DNA of 8,860 nt from an uncultured Clostridia bacterium (GCA_946613955.1 CAMOGC010000058.1:1-8860), one strand, 5' to 3'; positions 1-8,327 are shown, counted from the stretch's first letter. Numbers and translations: made by a program. Notes: generated by a model not told the origin, from the sequence alone.

Positions 1-1
1 C

Positions 2-505
2 GTGGAGCGGCGGAAGGAACGGATCCTGTATATGAACACGGTCAGCCGGGAGGGGGCCGACGCCCGGGAAGGCGCCATGGCCCAGCTGCTGCTTTTGTCC
101 AAGGCGCCGGCGATCCGGCCGATGCGCCTGGCGCTGGCGGTGCTCCGGAAGGAAAGCGGTGTTTTTCCCGCGGTGGCGCATGAAAACCGGGGAGAGATGC
201 CCCAGCTGCCGCCGGAGGCCATCGTGGAAACCTCCCTTCATCTGGAGAGGGGCGAACGGGCGGATCAGGGAATCCGGGTGCCCCCGGAACTGGCGGAAAT
301 CCTGACGGAGGTGGACCGGGCCAACCGGCTGGCCGCCCGGGCCGCGAAGGGAGACCGGGAAGCCCTGCGGGAATGGGTTGAGGAGGATCCGGCCCTGGGC
401 GGGCTGGACCGGCTCTACTGCGCGGAGGTGGTTCGCGCGCTGATCGCCCTGCACGCCGACATGCTGCCCCTGTGGCGGGAGGAAGGCGAAGGCGAAAAGG
501 AATAA
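2..505 (+). CDS. Glycoside hydrolase family 4 enzyme, C-terminal part (5' end lies outside the window)
   Basis: This is the last 167 residues of a protein that runs in from the left edge; the GTG at base 2 is an internal valine codon, not a credible start. The stretch with N-R-G-E-M-P-x-LP, followed by AIVET, a second-half segment RVPPELAEIL, and a helical tail with L..RLYCAEVVRAL...HADMLP, matches the C-terminal domain of GH4 enzymes (MelA/LplD/6-phospho-glucosidase group). These use NAD and a divalent metal to cleave alpha- or beta-glycosides in the cytoplasm by a redox-elimination mechanism. The Rossmann NAD site and metal ligands are upstream and cannot be seen, so the substrate cannot be assigned. 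LplD-type members cleave galacturonides, which would suit the pectin-like genes further right, but that is a guess. The stop is 14 bases before the next start, so the two genes are probably co-transcribed. Confidence 0.72.
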   Translation: MERRKERILYMNTVSREGADAREGAMAQLLLLSKAPAIRPMRLALAVLRKESGVFPAVAHENRGEMPQLPPEAIVETSLHLERGERADQGIRVPPELAEILTEVDRANRLAARAAKGDREALREWVEEDPALGGLDRLYCAEVVRALIALHADMLPLWREEGEGEKE

Positions 506-519
506 ACAAGGAGAAACGC

Positions 520-1375
520 ATGTTCCTGACGGAGAAGTGGAAGGATTATGAGGTGCTGGATACCGGGGACGGGGAAAAGCTGGAGCGATGGGGAAAGGTG
601 ATCCTTCGCCGGCCGGATCCCCAGACCATCTGGCCCAAGGCCGCGCCGGACCTTTGGAAGCAGGCGCAGGCGCATTATCACCGCAGCGAGCGGGGCGGCG
701 GGTCATGGGAGTTTTTGGCCCATTTGCCGGACCGGTGGACCGTTCGATACGGGGAATTACGCTTCTGGGTCCGGCCGACGGGTTTCAAGCATACCGGCCT
801 CTTTCCGGAACAGGCGGCCAACTGGGACTGGATGGCCGGGCTGATCCGGGAAAGCGGGCGGAAGGATCTGAAAATCCTGAATCTTTTCGGATATACGGGC
901 GGGGCCACGGCGGCCTGCGCGGCGGCGGGGGCCCATGTGACCCACGTGGACGCGGCGAAGGGCATGGTACAGTGGGCGAGGGAAAACCGGGAGCTGAGCG
1001 GGATTCCGGAAACGTCCTGCCGATGGATCGTGGAGGACGCGCTGCGCTTTGTCCAGCGGGAAATCCGCCGGGGAAACCGCTACGACGGCATCCTGATGGA
1101 TCCGCCCAGCTACGGACGGGGCCCCACGGGAGAGGTCTGGAAGCTGGAAAACGAGCTGTACGGGCTGGTGGATACCTGCGCGGAGGCGCTGAGCGAAGAG
1201 GCGCTGTTCTTCCTGATCAACAGCTATACGACGGGGTTCCAGGCCAGCGTTTTGAGCAACATGATCGAGAAATGCGTCATTTCCCGCCATGGCGGCCGGG
1301 CGGACAGCCAGGAGCTCTGCCTGCCGGTTTCCGCCGGGGGCGTGCTGCCCTGCGGCGCCAGCGGGAGGTGGAGCC

Positions 1376-1383
<8 letters not shown>
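520..1383 (+). CDS. Class I SAM-dependent methyltransferase, RlmI/PF10672-like
   Basis: A 287-residue cytoplasmic protein with a Rossmann methyltransferase fold. The SAM-binding motif I is N-L-F-G-Y-T-G-G at residues 121-128, an acidic motif (HVDAAKG) follows, and motif IV is D-P-P-S-Y at 194-198. The ending GLPV-like segment, here ELCLPVSAGGVLPCGASGRW, is typical of a clostridial branch related to the 23S rRNA methyltransferases RlmI/RlmK. Motif IV is DPPSY, and I do not see the catalytic-cysteine motif of m5C enzymes, so the modified atom is unclear; rRNA is the likely substrate by family and neighbours. The start at 520 is chosen because AAGGAG at 508-513 sits six bases upstream; a start 16 codons earlier would lie inside the preceding gene. 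Its 3' end overlaps the start of the pseudouridine synthase by eight bases, suggesting translational coupling. Confidence 0.85.
1364..1368 (+). promoter_or_regulatory. Ribosome binding site fixing the GTG start of the pseudouridine synthase
   Basis: GGAGG lies inside the end of the methyltransferase gene, seven bases before GTG 1376. It decides the start: the open frame extends 29 codons further upstream, but that part is the methyltransferase read in another frame and shows no family similarity. Confidence 0.8.
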
Positions 1384-3420
<2,037 letters not shown>

Positions 3421-3591
3421 GCCGGGATCCGGAAGCGCGAAGGACGCGGAGCGCGGCGTGAACCGGTCCGCGTCCGGGCACCCGGTATTCGGCTCGCGGG
3501 GAGCGCGGGGATTGGCAGGCGCCTGTTCGGCGTCGGAAGGTTGGAAATCCGGGCCGGGACAGCCGAGGGCTCCGGATGAAAAGAGCGCCGG
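3421..3591. other. Non-coding GC-rich spacer with a hairpin after tgt
   Basis: No convincing gene is seen here. A 9-bp perfect inverted repeat, GGACGCGGA at 3442-3450 and TCCGCGTCC at 3467-3475, with a small inner CGG/CCG pairing, lies about 20 bases after the tgt stop. It is not followed by a T-run, so it is not a standard intrinsic terminator; it could stabilise the mRNA 3' end or pause polymerase before factor-dependent termination. The rest is high-GC sequence up to the A-tracts of the tRNA promoter. Confidence 0.5.
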
Positions 3592-3640
3592 AAAAAAACT
3601 GAAAAAAAGGGTTGACAGAACGGAAAAACTGCGCTATGAT
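3592..3640 (+). promoter_or_regulatory. Strong sigma-A promoter with UP-like A-tracts for tRNA-Ala
   Basis: The -35 box is a perfect TTGACA at 3612-3617 and the -10 box is TATGAT at 3635-3640, separated by exactly 17 bases. Immediately upstream are two seven-base A-tracts, 3592-3598 and 3602-3608, spaced by ten bases, which fall about 40-45 and 50-55 bases before the expected start site near 3647, the position of UP elements in stable-RNA promoters. The expected transcript begins about seven bases before the tRNA, leaving a short 5' leader for RNase P. Confidence 0.88.
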
Positions 3641-3653
3641 ATCCCCTGTTCGC

Positions 3654-3726
3654 GGGGCATTAGCGCAGCTGGTAGCGCACCACACTGGCAGTGTGGGGGT
3701 CAGCGGTTCGAATCCGCTATGCTCCA
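3654..3726 (+). tRNA. tRNA-Ala (anticodon GGC)
   Basis: A 73-base cloverleaf. The acceptor stem GGGGCAT pairs with ATGCTCC at its 3' end and includes the G3:U70 wobble pair that marks alanine tRNAs, with A73 as discriminator. The anticodon stem CCACA/TGTGG (3680-3684 and 3692-3696) encloses loop CTGGCAG with anticodon GGC at 3687-3689, reading GCC and GCU codons. The T-arm contains GGTTCGAATCC. The 3' CCA is not encoded: A73 is followed by CGA, so the tail must be added by a CCA-adding enzyme. It is a single tRNA, not part of a tRNA cluster. Confidence 0.97.
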
Positions 3727-3731
3727 CGAGG

Positions 3732-3768
3732 CACCCTGATCCATCTACCGGGTCAGGGTGATTTTATT
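3732..3768 (+). terminator. Intrinsic terminator after tRNA-Ala
   Basis: CACCCTGA at 3732-3739 pairs with TCAGGGTG at 3753-3760. TCC/GGG (3740-3742 with 3750-3752, one T-G pair) extends the stem to 11 bp around a seven-base loop. It is followed by ATTTTATT, a broken U-tract, so termination may be incomplete. It starts five bases after the tRNA and ends about 22 bases before the esterase start. Confidence 0.8.
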
Positions 3769-3790
3769 AGCAGGGAAGGACGGGAAAGCC

Positions 3791-4468
3791 ATGCCGACGA
3801 TTTTTCTGATCGGAGATTCCACGGTCGACGACAGCCAGCCGCCGTTCCGCGGGTGGGGATGGGCGCTGCCGCGCTATGTGCGGGAAGGCGTGCGGGTGCG
3901 CAACCTCGCGCTGAGCGGGCGCAGCAGCAAAAGCTTCCGGGAGGAAGGGCTGTTCGCGCCGGCGGAGAAGGAGATGACCGCCGGGGATCTGCTGCTGATC
4001 CAGTTCGGCCACAATGACGAGAAGGACGACGAGCGTCATACGGATCCGGACACCACCTTCCCGGAGGAGCTTTGGAAATACTGCGCCTGCGCGCTGGAAA
4101 AGGGAGCGCAGCCCGTGCTGATTACCCCCGTTTGCCGCCGCTATTTCGCGGGGAAAACCAGCCTTTTGTATACCCACGGGGAATATGCCCGGGCGATCCG
4201 GAAACTGGCGGCCGAGAAGAACGTGCCGCTGGCCGACCTGAAAAAGGCTTCCCGGGCGTATTACCTTTCGCTGGGGGAGGAGAAGACCGCCGAGCTCTTT
4301 GTGCGCCTCCAGCCGGGGGAGAACCCGGATTTCCCGGAGGGGCACGACGATAAAACGCATTTTAACGCATACGGCGCGGATGTCATCTGCCGCCTCGCGG
4401 TACAGGAAATGCGGAAAATCCCCGCCTGCGCCGCCCTGCTGAAGGAGGACGAGGCGCCCGCGATCTGA
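3791..4468 (+). CDS. SGNH/GDSL-family acetylesterase, rhamnogalacturonan acetylesterase (YesT/CE12)-like
   Basis: A 225-residue hydrolase that would remove acetyl groups from sugar chains. The SGNH blocks are all present: GDST with nucleophile S10 at residues 8-11, the RNLALSGRSSKSF segment carrying the block II glycine, GHND at 73-76 with oxyanion N75, and D187-K-T-H190 giving the acid and base of the triad. The pattern GRSSK-F, QFGHND and THF closely follows Bacillus YesT and other carbohydrate esterase family 12 members, which deacetylate rhamnogalacturonan fragments. No signal peptide or membrane segment is visible: the first strand of the domain starts at residue 3, so it acts in the cytoplasm on imported oligosaccharides. 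The start at 3791 is preceded by AGGGAAGG (3772-3779); an earlier in-frame GTG at 3758 falls inside the terminator stem and is rejected. Downstream is a sugar ABC transporter operon. No promoter of its own is recognisable. Confidence 0.85.
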   Translation: MPTIFLIGDSTVDDSQPPFRGWGWALPRYVREGVRVRNLALSGRSSKSFREEGLFAPAEKEMTAGDLLLIQFGHNDEKDDERHTDPDTTFPEELWKYCACALEKGAQPVLITPVCRRYFAGKTSLLYTHGEYARAIRKLAAEKNVPLADLKKASRAYYLSLGEEKTAELFVRLQPGENPDFPEGHDDKTHFNAYGADVICRLAVQEMRKIPACAALLKEDEAPAI

Positions 4469-4528
4469 AACCCGGGCGTGAAGAGCGGACGTAAAACAGA
4501 TTTCATATTTATCCGCGCGGGCACCGGG

Positions 4529-4571
4529 AAAAAAGCGCGTCCCCCCCTTGACGGGCGGGGGCGCTTTTTTT
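4529..4571 (+). terminator. Intrinsic terminator after the esterase gene, with A-run on its 5' side
   Basis: A six-base A-run (4529-4534), GCGC and a C7 run form the left arm; GGGGGCGC (4557-4564) and a T-run (4565-4571) form the right arm, with G4539 bulged and a short loop containing TTGACG. The A-run opposite the T-run means it could also end transcription coming from the other strand. The right arm and loop also carry promoter elements for the next operon. Confidence 0.85.
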
Positions 4572-4576
4572 ATAAT
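4548..4576 (+). promoter_or_regulatory. Sigma-A promoter for the transporter operon, embedded in the terminator
   Basis: TTGACG at 4548-4553 (five of six -35 bases) and a perfect TATAAT at 4571-4576 are separated by exactly 17 bases. The -35 box is the loop of the upstream terminator hairpin and the spacer is its GC-rich right arm plus T-run. The expected start site is near 4583, leaving a leader of about 175 bases. Two CG-centred palindromes follow at once, AACGTT (4583-4588) and TTTCGAAA (4594-4601), which could be operator sites for a LacI-type or similar repressor, but no known consensus is matched. Confidence 0.75.
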
Positions 4577-4582
4577 TATTTT

Positions 4583-4759
4583 AACGTTGGCCTTTTCGAA
4601 AGCAATAGTTCTCGAGGGACTGTTTTACTGAATCAGGGGGGCGGATGGACCCTCCCGCGCGGCCCCCAAAGGGCTGCGGGGGAAGGGGCTTATTCGGCTG
4701 TATTCGGGGTCGGCGGTGCCGCGCCCGGATTTGAACCGGCGGGGAAAGGAGGGGAGCGC
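4583..4759 (+). promoter_or_regulatory. Long 5' leader of the transporter operon with inverted and direct repeats
   Basis: About 175 bases between the expected start site and the permease start. CGCGGCCC (4658-4665) pairs with GGGCTGCG (4671-4678) over a five-base loop, and flanking C and G runs can lengthen this stem. TATTCGG occurs twice, at 4691-4697 and 4701-4707, exactly one helical turn apart. The leader does not match any riboswitch or T-box pattern that I recognise. The frame of the permease stays open through it, but the encoded residues are low-complexity Gly/Pro/Arg and not permease-like. Confidence 0.4.
4745..4752 (+). promoter_or_regulatory. Ribosome binding site fixing the GTG start of the first permease
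   Basis: AAAGGAGG, nearly a full anti-16S match, lies seven bases before GTG 4760. It settles the start, because the open frame continues upstream for 94 codons through a terminator and promoter without any plausible initiation signal. Confidence 0.85.
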
Positions 4760-5737
4760 GTGAAGAAACCCTGGTATGAAACCGGGTATGTCCGGAAGCC
4801 GGAAAGCCGGGCCAGCCGGATGGTGAAAAGCAAAACCTTCCTGCTGACGACGATGATGCTCCCCGTAACGATCTGGCTGATCCTTCTGCGGTATCTGCCC
4901 ATGTTCGGGATCGTGCTGTCCTTTCTGGATTACCGGCTGCCGACCCGGAAGCTGCCCTTTCCCGTCAATATCTTCCGCAGCCCCTGGGTCGGGCTGAAAA
5001 ACTTCGAATTCCTTTTTACGGGCGAAAGCGTCGGCATGATCCGCAACACCCTGGGATACAACGCGCTGTGGATCGTTCTGGGCATGGTGATCGCGATCGG
5101 CCTGGCCTGCATGATGAACGAGCTGACGAAGAAGCTGCTGGCCAAAACCTATCAGACGATGATGTTCTTTCCCTATTTTCTCAGCTGGGTCGTTGTGGCG
5201 TTTTTCCTGTTCGCTTTTCTGGATCCCACCAACGGAATGATCGCCCGGGCGCAGCGGGCCGCGGGGGAGATGCCCATCGACTGGTATAACACCCCGGGAT
5301 ACTGGCCGTGGATCCTGACGATCTGCTATCTGTGGAAATCCACGGGGTATTCCACGATCCTGTATCTTTCCGCCATTACGGGGATCGACAAGGCCCAGTA
5401 TGAGGCGGCGGCCGTGGACGGGGCGACCAAATGGCAGCAGATGCTGCATGTGACCCTGCCGCATCTTCGCCCCATGATTACGATTCTGCTGATCATGAAC
5501 GTCGGAAAGATCTTCAACGCGGATTTCGGGCTGTTCTGGTCCGTGCCGATGAACTCCTCGCCGCTGCTCCCGGTGACCCAGGTGGTGGATACCTACGTAT
5601 ACCGGGCGTATACGACGACGGGGAACGTGGGCATGTCCTCCGCGGCCGGATTCCTGCAAAATCTGGTGGGCCTGATCTGCATCCTGATCGCCAACGGCGT
5701 CGTCCGGCGGCTGGATCGGGAAAGCAGCCTGTTCTGA
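4760..5737 (+). CDS. Sugar ABC transporter permease, LplB/YteP type (CUT1 family)
   Basis: A 325-residue inner-membrane subunit of a carbohydrate importer. Six hydrophobic segments can be placed at about residues 27-50, 98-120, 134-155, 182-207, 239-258 and 298-317. The EAA loop that docks the ATPase is E-A-A-A-V-D-G at 215-221, followed by ATKWQQMLHVTLPHLRP, with the conserved glycine G221. The N-terminal segment with LPVTIWLILLRYLPMFG and FLDY is typical of the LplB/YteP subgroup, whose known members in Bacillus carry pectic or galacturonide oligosaccharides. It should pair with the permease 27 bases downstream and the binding protein after it. No ATP-binding subunit is encoded nearby, as usual for CUT1 systems served by a shared MsmX-type ATPase. 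GTG start, see its ribosome binding site. The substrate cannot be read from the sequence. Confidence 0.93.
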   Translation: MKKPWYETGYVRKPESRASRMVKSKTFLLTTMMLPVTIWLILLRYLPMFGIVLSFLDYRLPTRKLPFPVNIFRSPWVGLKNFEFLFTGESVGMIRNTLGYNALWIVLGMVIAIGLACMMNELTKKLLAKTYQTMMFFPYFLSWVVVAFFLFAFLDPTNGMIARAQRAAGEMPIDWYNTPGYWPWILTICYLWKSTGYSTILYLSAITGIDKAQYEAAAVDGATKWQQMLHVTLPHLRPMITILLIMNVGKIFNADFGLFWSVPMNSSPLLPVTQVVDTYVYRAYTTTGNVGMSSAAGFLQNLVGLICILIANGVVRRLDRESSLF

Positions 5738-5764
5738 AGCGGGGAAGAAGGGAGGGAAAACGCC

Positions 5765-6694
5765 ATGACGGAAAAAGCCAACCGAAGCAGCGCGCTGTTC
5801 CGGGCCAACCATGTCCAATGGGGGACGGAAGTATTTTTCCATCTGGTGCTGGCCCTGCTCTCCCTGATCTGCATCATTCCCTTCGTGTTTGTGATCATCA
5901 TTTCGCTGTCCTCGGAGGAGAGCATTCATCTGGCGGGCTATTCCTTTGTACCCATGGCCTGGAGCCTGGACGCCTACCGGCAGGTGCTCCGGATGGGGGA
6001 TCTGCTCTGGCGGAGCTATTTCAACTCGTTCCTGATCACCATCGTGGGGACGGGGATCAGCGTCCTGATGTGCATCCTGTACGCGTATCCCCTGTACCGG
6101 CGGGATTACCGGTTCCGAAGAGGCTTTATGTTCCTGCTGTTTTTCACGATGGTGTTCGGCGGCGGTCTGATTCCCACCTACATTATCTGCCGGAACTTTC
6201 TGGGAATGAGCAATAATTACGCCGCGCTGATCGTACCGATGCTGGTCAGCCCGTTTTCCATCCTGGTCATGCGGACCTTTATCCGGACTTCGGTGCCCTT
6301 CGACCTCATCGAGGCGGCAACCATCGACGGCAGCGGCGAATACGGAACGCTGCTCCGGATCGTTATGCCGGTCATGAAGCCCGGCATCGCGACGGTGGCG
6401 CTGCTGACGGCCCTGGGATACTGGAACGAGTGGTTCCTGTGCCTTTTGTATGTAACGGAAAAGGAGCTGTACCCCCTGCAGTATCTGCTCATGGAGATGC
6501 AGCGGAACGCGGAATTTCTGGCGCGCAACTCCGCGCTCATGGGTTCCCTGGGGGCGGAGGCGGCGCGGACGCTGCCGAGCCAGACGATGCGGATGGCCGT
6601 GGTGGTCTTTATCGTTCTGCCCATCGCCTGCGCCTATCCCTTCTTCCAGCGCTACATCGTCGCCGGAATGACGGTGGGCTCCCTGAAGGAATAA
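5765..6694 (+). CDS. Sugar ABC transporter permease, LplC/YtcP type (CUT1 family)
   Basis: A 309-residue membrane partner of the preceding permease. Hydrophobic segments lie at about residues 24-47, 88-110, 120-142, 153-175, 207-230 and 277-293. The EAA loop is E-A-A-T-I-D-G at 183-189, followed by the usual helix ending in MPVMKPGIATVAL. The C terminus (AYPFFQRYIVAGMTVGSLKE) has the YPF-Q-Y-F--G---GS-K pattern standard for MalG/LplC-like proteins. Start ATG 5765 has AGGGAGGG at about 5749-5756. The 27-base gap from the first permease holds only this ribosome binding site, so the two are co-transcribed and probably made in equal amounts. Full family length, with no sign of damage. Confidence 0.94.
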   Translation: MTEKANRSSALFRANHVQWGTEVFFHLVLALLSLICIIPFVFVIIISLSSEESIHLAGYSFVPMAWSLDAYRQVLRMGDLLWRSYFNSFLITIVGTGISVLMCILYAYPLYRRDYRFRRGFMFLLFFTMVFGGGLIPTYIICRNFLGMSNNYAALIVPMLVSPFSILVMRTFIRTSVPFDLIEAATIDGSGEYGTLLRIVMPVMKPGIATVALLTALGYWNEWFLCLLYVTEKELYPLQYLLMEMQRNAEFLARNSALMGSLGAEAARTLPSQTMRMAVVVFIVLPIACAYPFFQRYIVAGMTVGSLKE

Positions 6695-6736
6695 GGACGG
6701 CCGGAGGGAGAGGCTCTGCGGAGTTCTTCCAGCGCT

Positions 6737-6753
6737 GGCACCGATCCGGTGCC
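6737..6753 (+). repeat. Inverted repeat (hairpin) between permease and binding-protein genes
   Basis: GGCACCG (6737-6743) and CGGTGCC (6747-6753) form a perfect 7-bp stem over ATC. No T-run follows, so it is not a terminator. Such intercistronic hairpins often protect one part of an mRNA from 3'-to-5' decay, which would let permease and binding-protein levels differ. Confidence 0.55.
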
Positions 6754-6768
6754 CGGGGGAGGGTATAA

Positions 6769-6789
6769 ATGTATCTGTTTGCGGACTGA
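6769..6789 (+). CDS. Possible six-residue leader ORF (MYLFAD)
   Basis: ATG TAT CTG TTT GCG GAC TGA lies in the gap before the binding-protein gene. GGAGGG at 6758-6763 is placed five bases before its ATG, as good as the site of the real gene. Its stop ends three bases before the ribosome binding site of the binding protein, so ribosomes finishing it could reinitiate there. It may equally be chance in a short G-rich gap. Confidence 0.25.
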   Translation: MYLFAD

Positions 6790-6803
6790 AACGGAGGGAA
6801 ATC

Positions 6804-8327
6804 ATGAAGAAGCTGTTTTCGATCCTGCTGTCCCTGATGATGCTGGCGACGATTCCCTGCCCGGGGATCGCGGAGGCGCCGGTGGAAATCACGATTCTGC
6901 TGGAGGGAAGCACCGTGACCCGGGATGAGGACGTGCTGGCGCTGCTCAATCCCTATCTGGCGGAAAAGATCGGGGTGACCGTCAAGCCCGTCTGGGGCAC
7001 CTGGTCCAATTTCGGAGAGCTGGCGGTCAACGCGATCAACGGCGGCTCCCAGTACGACATCCTGTTTACCTGCTCCTGGACGGCCAACGAGTATTCGGCC
7101 TACGCGCGCAAGGGCGCCTATGTCCGGCTGGACGACCCGGAGGATAATCTGCTGGAAAAATACGGACAGGAGGCCCGGGCGGCGATTCCGGACATCCTGT
7201 GGGAGGGCGCCCGGGTGGCCGGCCTGGACGGCGAAGGGATTTACGCCGTTCCCGGATTCAAGGATTACGCCCAGATGAACACCTGGGACGTCAACGTCAC
7301 GCTGCTGAAAAAATACGGCTACACCCTCGAGGACGTAAAAAACGCCGGTTTCTACGGATGGGGCGAGATCTTCGCGAAGGTCAAGGCCGGAGAGGAGGCG
7401 GAAACGGGTAAGCCCTTTTACCCCTTCATCTTCGAGGCCTCCGTGGCGGAGCGGAACGTAAACCTGACCCCCGCCGTCTCCGGGGACGGGAACAGCGTGC
7501 TGAGCTACTACATGAATCCGGAGGACTGCTCCCAGCCCGGGCCCAACGGGGTCACCCTCGTCTGCAAGTATATGACGCCGGAATTTGAGCGCTATGCCCG
7601 GCAGATGCGGGCATACTATCTGGCGGGATACGTGGATCCCAGCATCGCCATCAGCGAGCAGGCCACCGACGCCTGGCGGGGGGCGCAGAACAGCGGCCGG
7701 TATCTGATCTCCACCGAGGTCACCACCTACGGATACGAGGCGACCACCTCCGCGGCCCGCGGCATCGAGGTCGCCTATCTCATGAGCACGGACGCGCCCT
7801 ATATCGACAACACCTCCCTGCAGGGGGCCATGATGGCCATTTCCGCCAATTCCGAGCACCCGGAGGAGGCGATGAAATTCCTGAATCTGCTGAACACGGA
7901 TCCCTATGTCATGACCCTGATGAATTACGGAATCGAGAACGTCCACTACACGCTCAACGAAAACGGGGAAGCGGTGTTCAATCCGGACGCCCGGGCGGTT
8001 TACGCGCCCTGGACCAACGGCCTGGGCAACATTAACCTGCTGCCGCCCCAGGAGGGACAGGGAGCCGACTTCCGGGAGCGGTTCGCCGCCTTCTATGCCC
8101 GGTCGAAAAAGACGCCGCTCTACGGCTTCTCCTTCGACAAATCCGGCCTGGCGACGGAGTTTTCCGCCATCGTCAACATCAAGGATCAGTATGCCCGGAG
8201 CCTGTTTACGGGAGCGGTGGATGTGGACACGGCCCTGCCGGAGCTGAAAAAGAGGCTGACGGACGCGGGCATCGACCGCATCGTCGGGGAAGCCAACCGG
8301 CAGCTGACGGAATTCCTGGCCCGGTGA
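6804..8327 (+). CDS. Secreted ABC transporter solute-binding protein, LplA/YtcQ type with DUF3502-like C terminus
   Basis: A 507-residue extracellular protein that would capture the sugar and deliver it to the two permeases encoded just upstream. Residues 1-25 form a signal peptide: KK near the N terminus, a hydrophobic core [13 protein letters not shown], and an A-E-A site suited to signal peptidase I after A25. C19 is preceded by T-I-P, which does not fit a lipobox, so lipid anchoring is unlikely. The body is a two-lobed SBP_bac_1-like fold ([32 protein letters not shown]). The last ~130 residues ([17 protein letters not shown] from residue 440, and the helical end with [18 protein letters not shown]) look like the DUF3502 domain of LplA-type proteins. 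ATG 6804 has GGAGG at 6793-6797. It lies 109 bases after the second permease and is the last gene of the operon. Confidence 0.92.
   Translation: MKKLFSILLSLMMLATIPCPGIAEAPVEITILLEGSTVTRDEDVLALLNPYLAEKIGVTVKPVWGTWSNFGELAVNAINGGSQYDILFTCSWTANEYSAYARKGAYVRLDDPEDNLLEKYGQEARAAIPDILWEGARVAGLDGEGIYAVPGFKDYAQMNTWDVNVTLLKKYGYTLEDVKNAGFYGWGEIFAKVKAGEEAETGKPFYPFIFEASVAERNVNLTPAVSGDGNSVLSYYMNPEDCSQPGPNGVTLVCKYMTPEFERYARQMRAYYLAGYVDPSIAISEQATDAWRGAQNSGRYLISTEVTTYGYEATTSAARGIEVAYLMSTDAPYIDNTSLQGAMMAISANSEHPEEAMKFLNLLNTDPYVMTLMNYGIENVHYTLNENGEAVFNPDARAVYAPWTNGLGNINLLPPQEGQGADFRERFAAFYARSKKTPLYGFSFDKSGLATEFSAIVNIKDQYARSLFTGAVDVDTALPELKKRLTDAGIDRIVGEANRQLTEFLAR

Noticed and set aside
4478..4759. 94-codon N-terminal extension of the first permease
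   Set aside because: It would span the terminator and promoter and has no initiation signal; GTG 4760 has an excellent ribosome binding site and gives normal family length.
6641..6736. 13-base direct repeat TTCTTCCAGCGCT at 6641-6653 and 6724-6736, as a possible duplication remnant
   Set aside because: One such match is about what chance predicts in 8.9 kb of GC-rich sequence, and the flanks do not continue the similarity.
6764..6769. TATAAA as a -10 box for a separate binding-protein promoter
   Set aside because: The position 17 bases upstream reads CCGATC, with no -35 similarity and no extended -10 TG.
4625..6949. 774-codon minus-strand open frame antisense to both permease genes
   Set aside because: Long antisense frames are expected in GC-rich coding DNA. 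The translation is rich in His, Arg, Gln, Gly and Pro with no domain, while the plus strand encodes clear permeases with EAA loops.
6609..7946. 445-codon minus-strand open frame antisense to the binding-protein gene
   Set aside because: Low-complexity translation without motifs, fully explained by the plus-strand gene.
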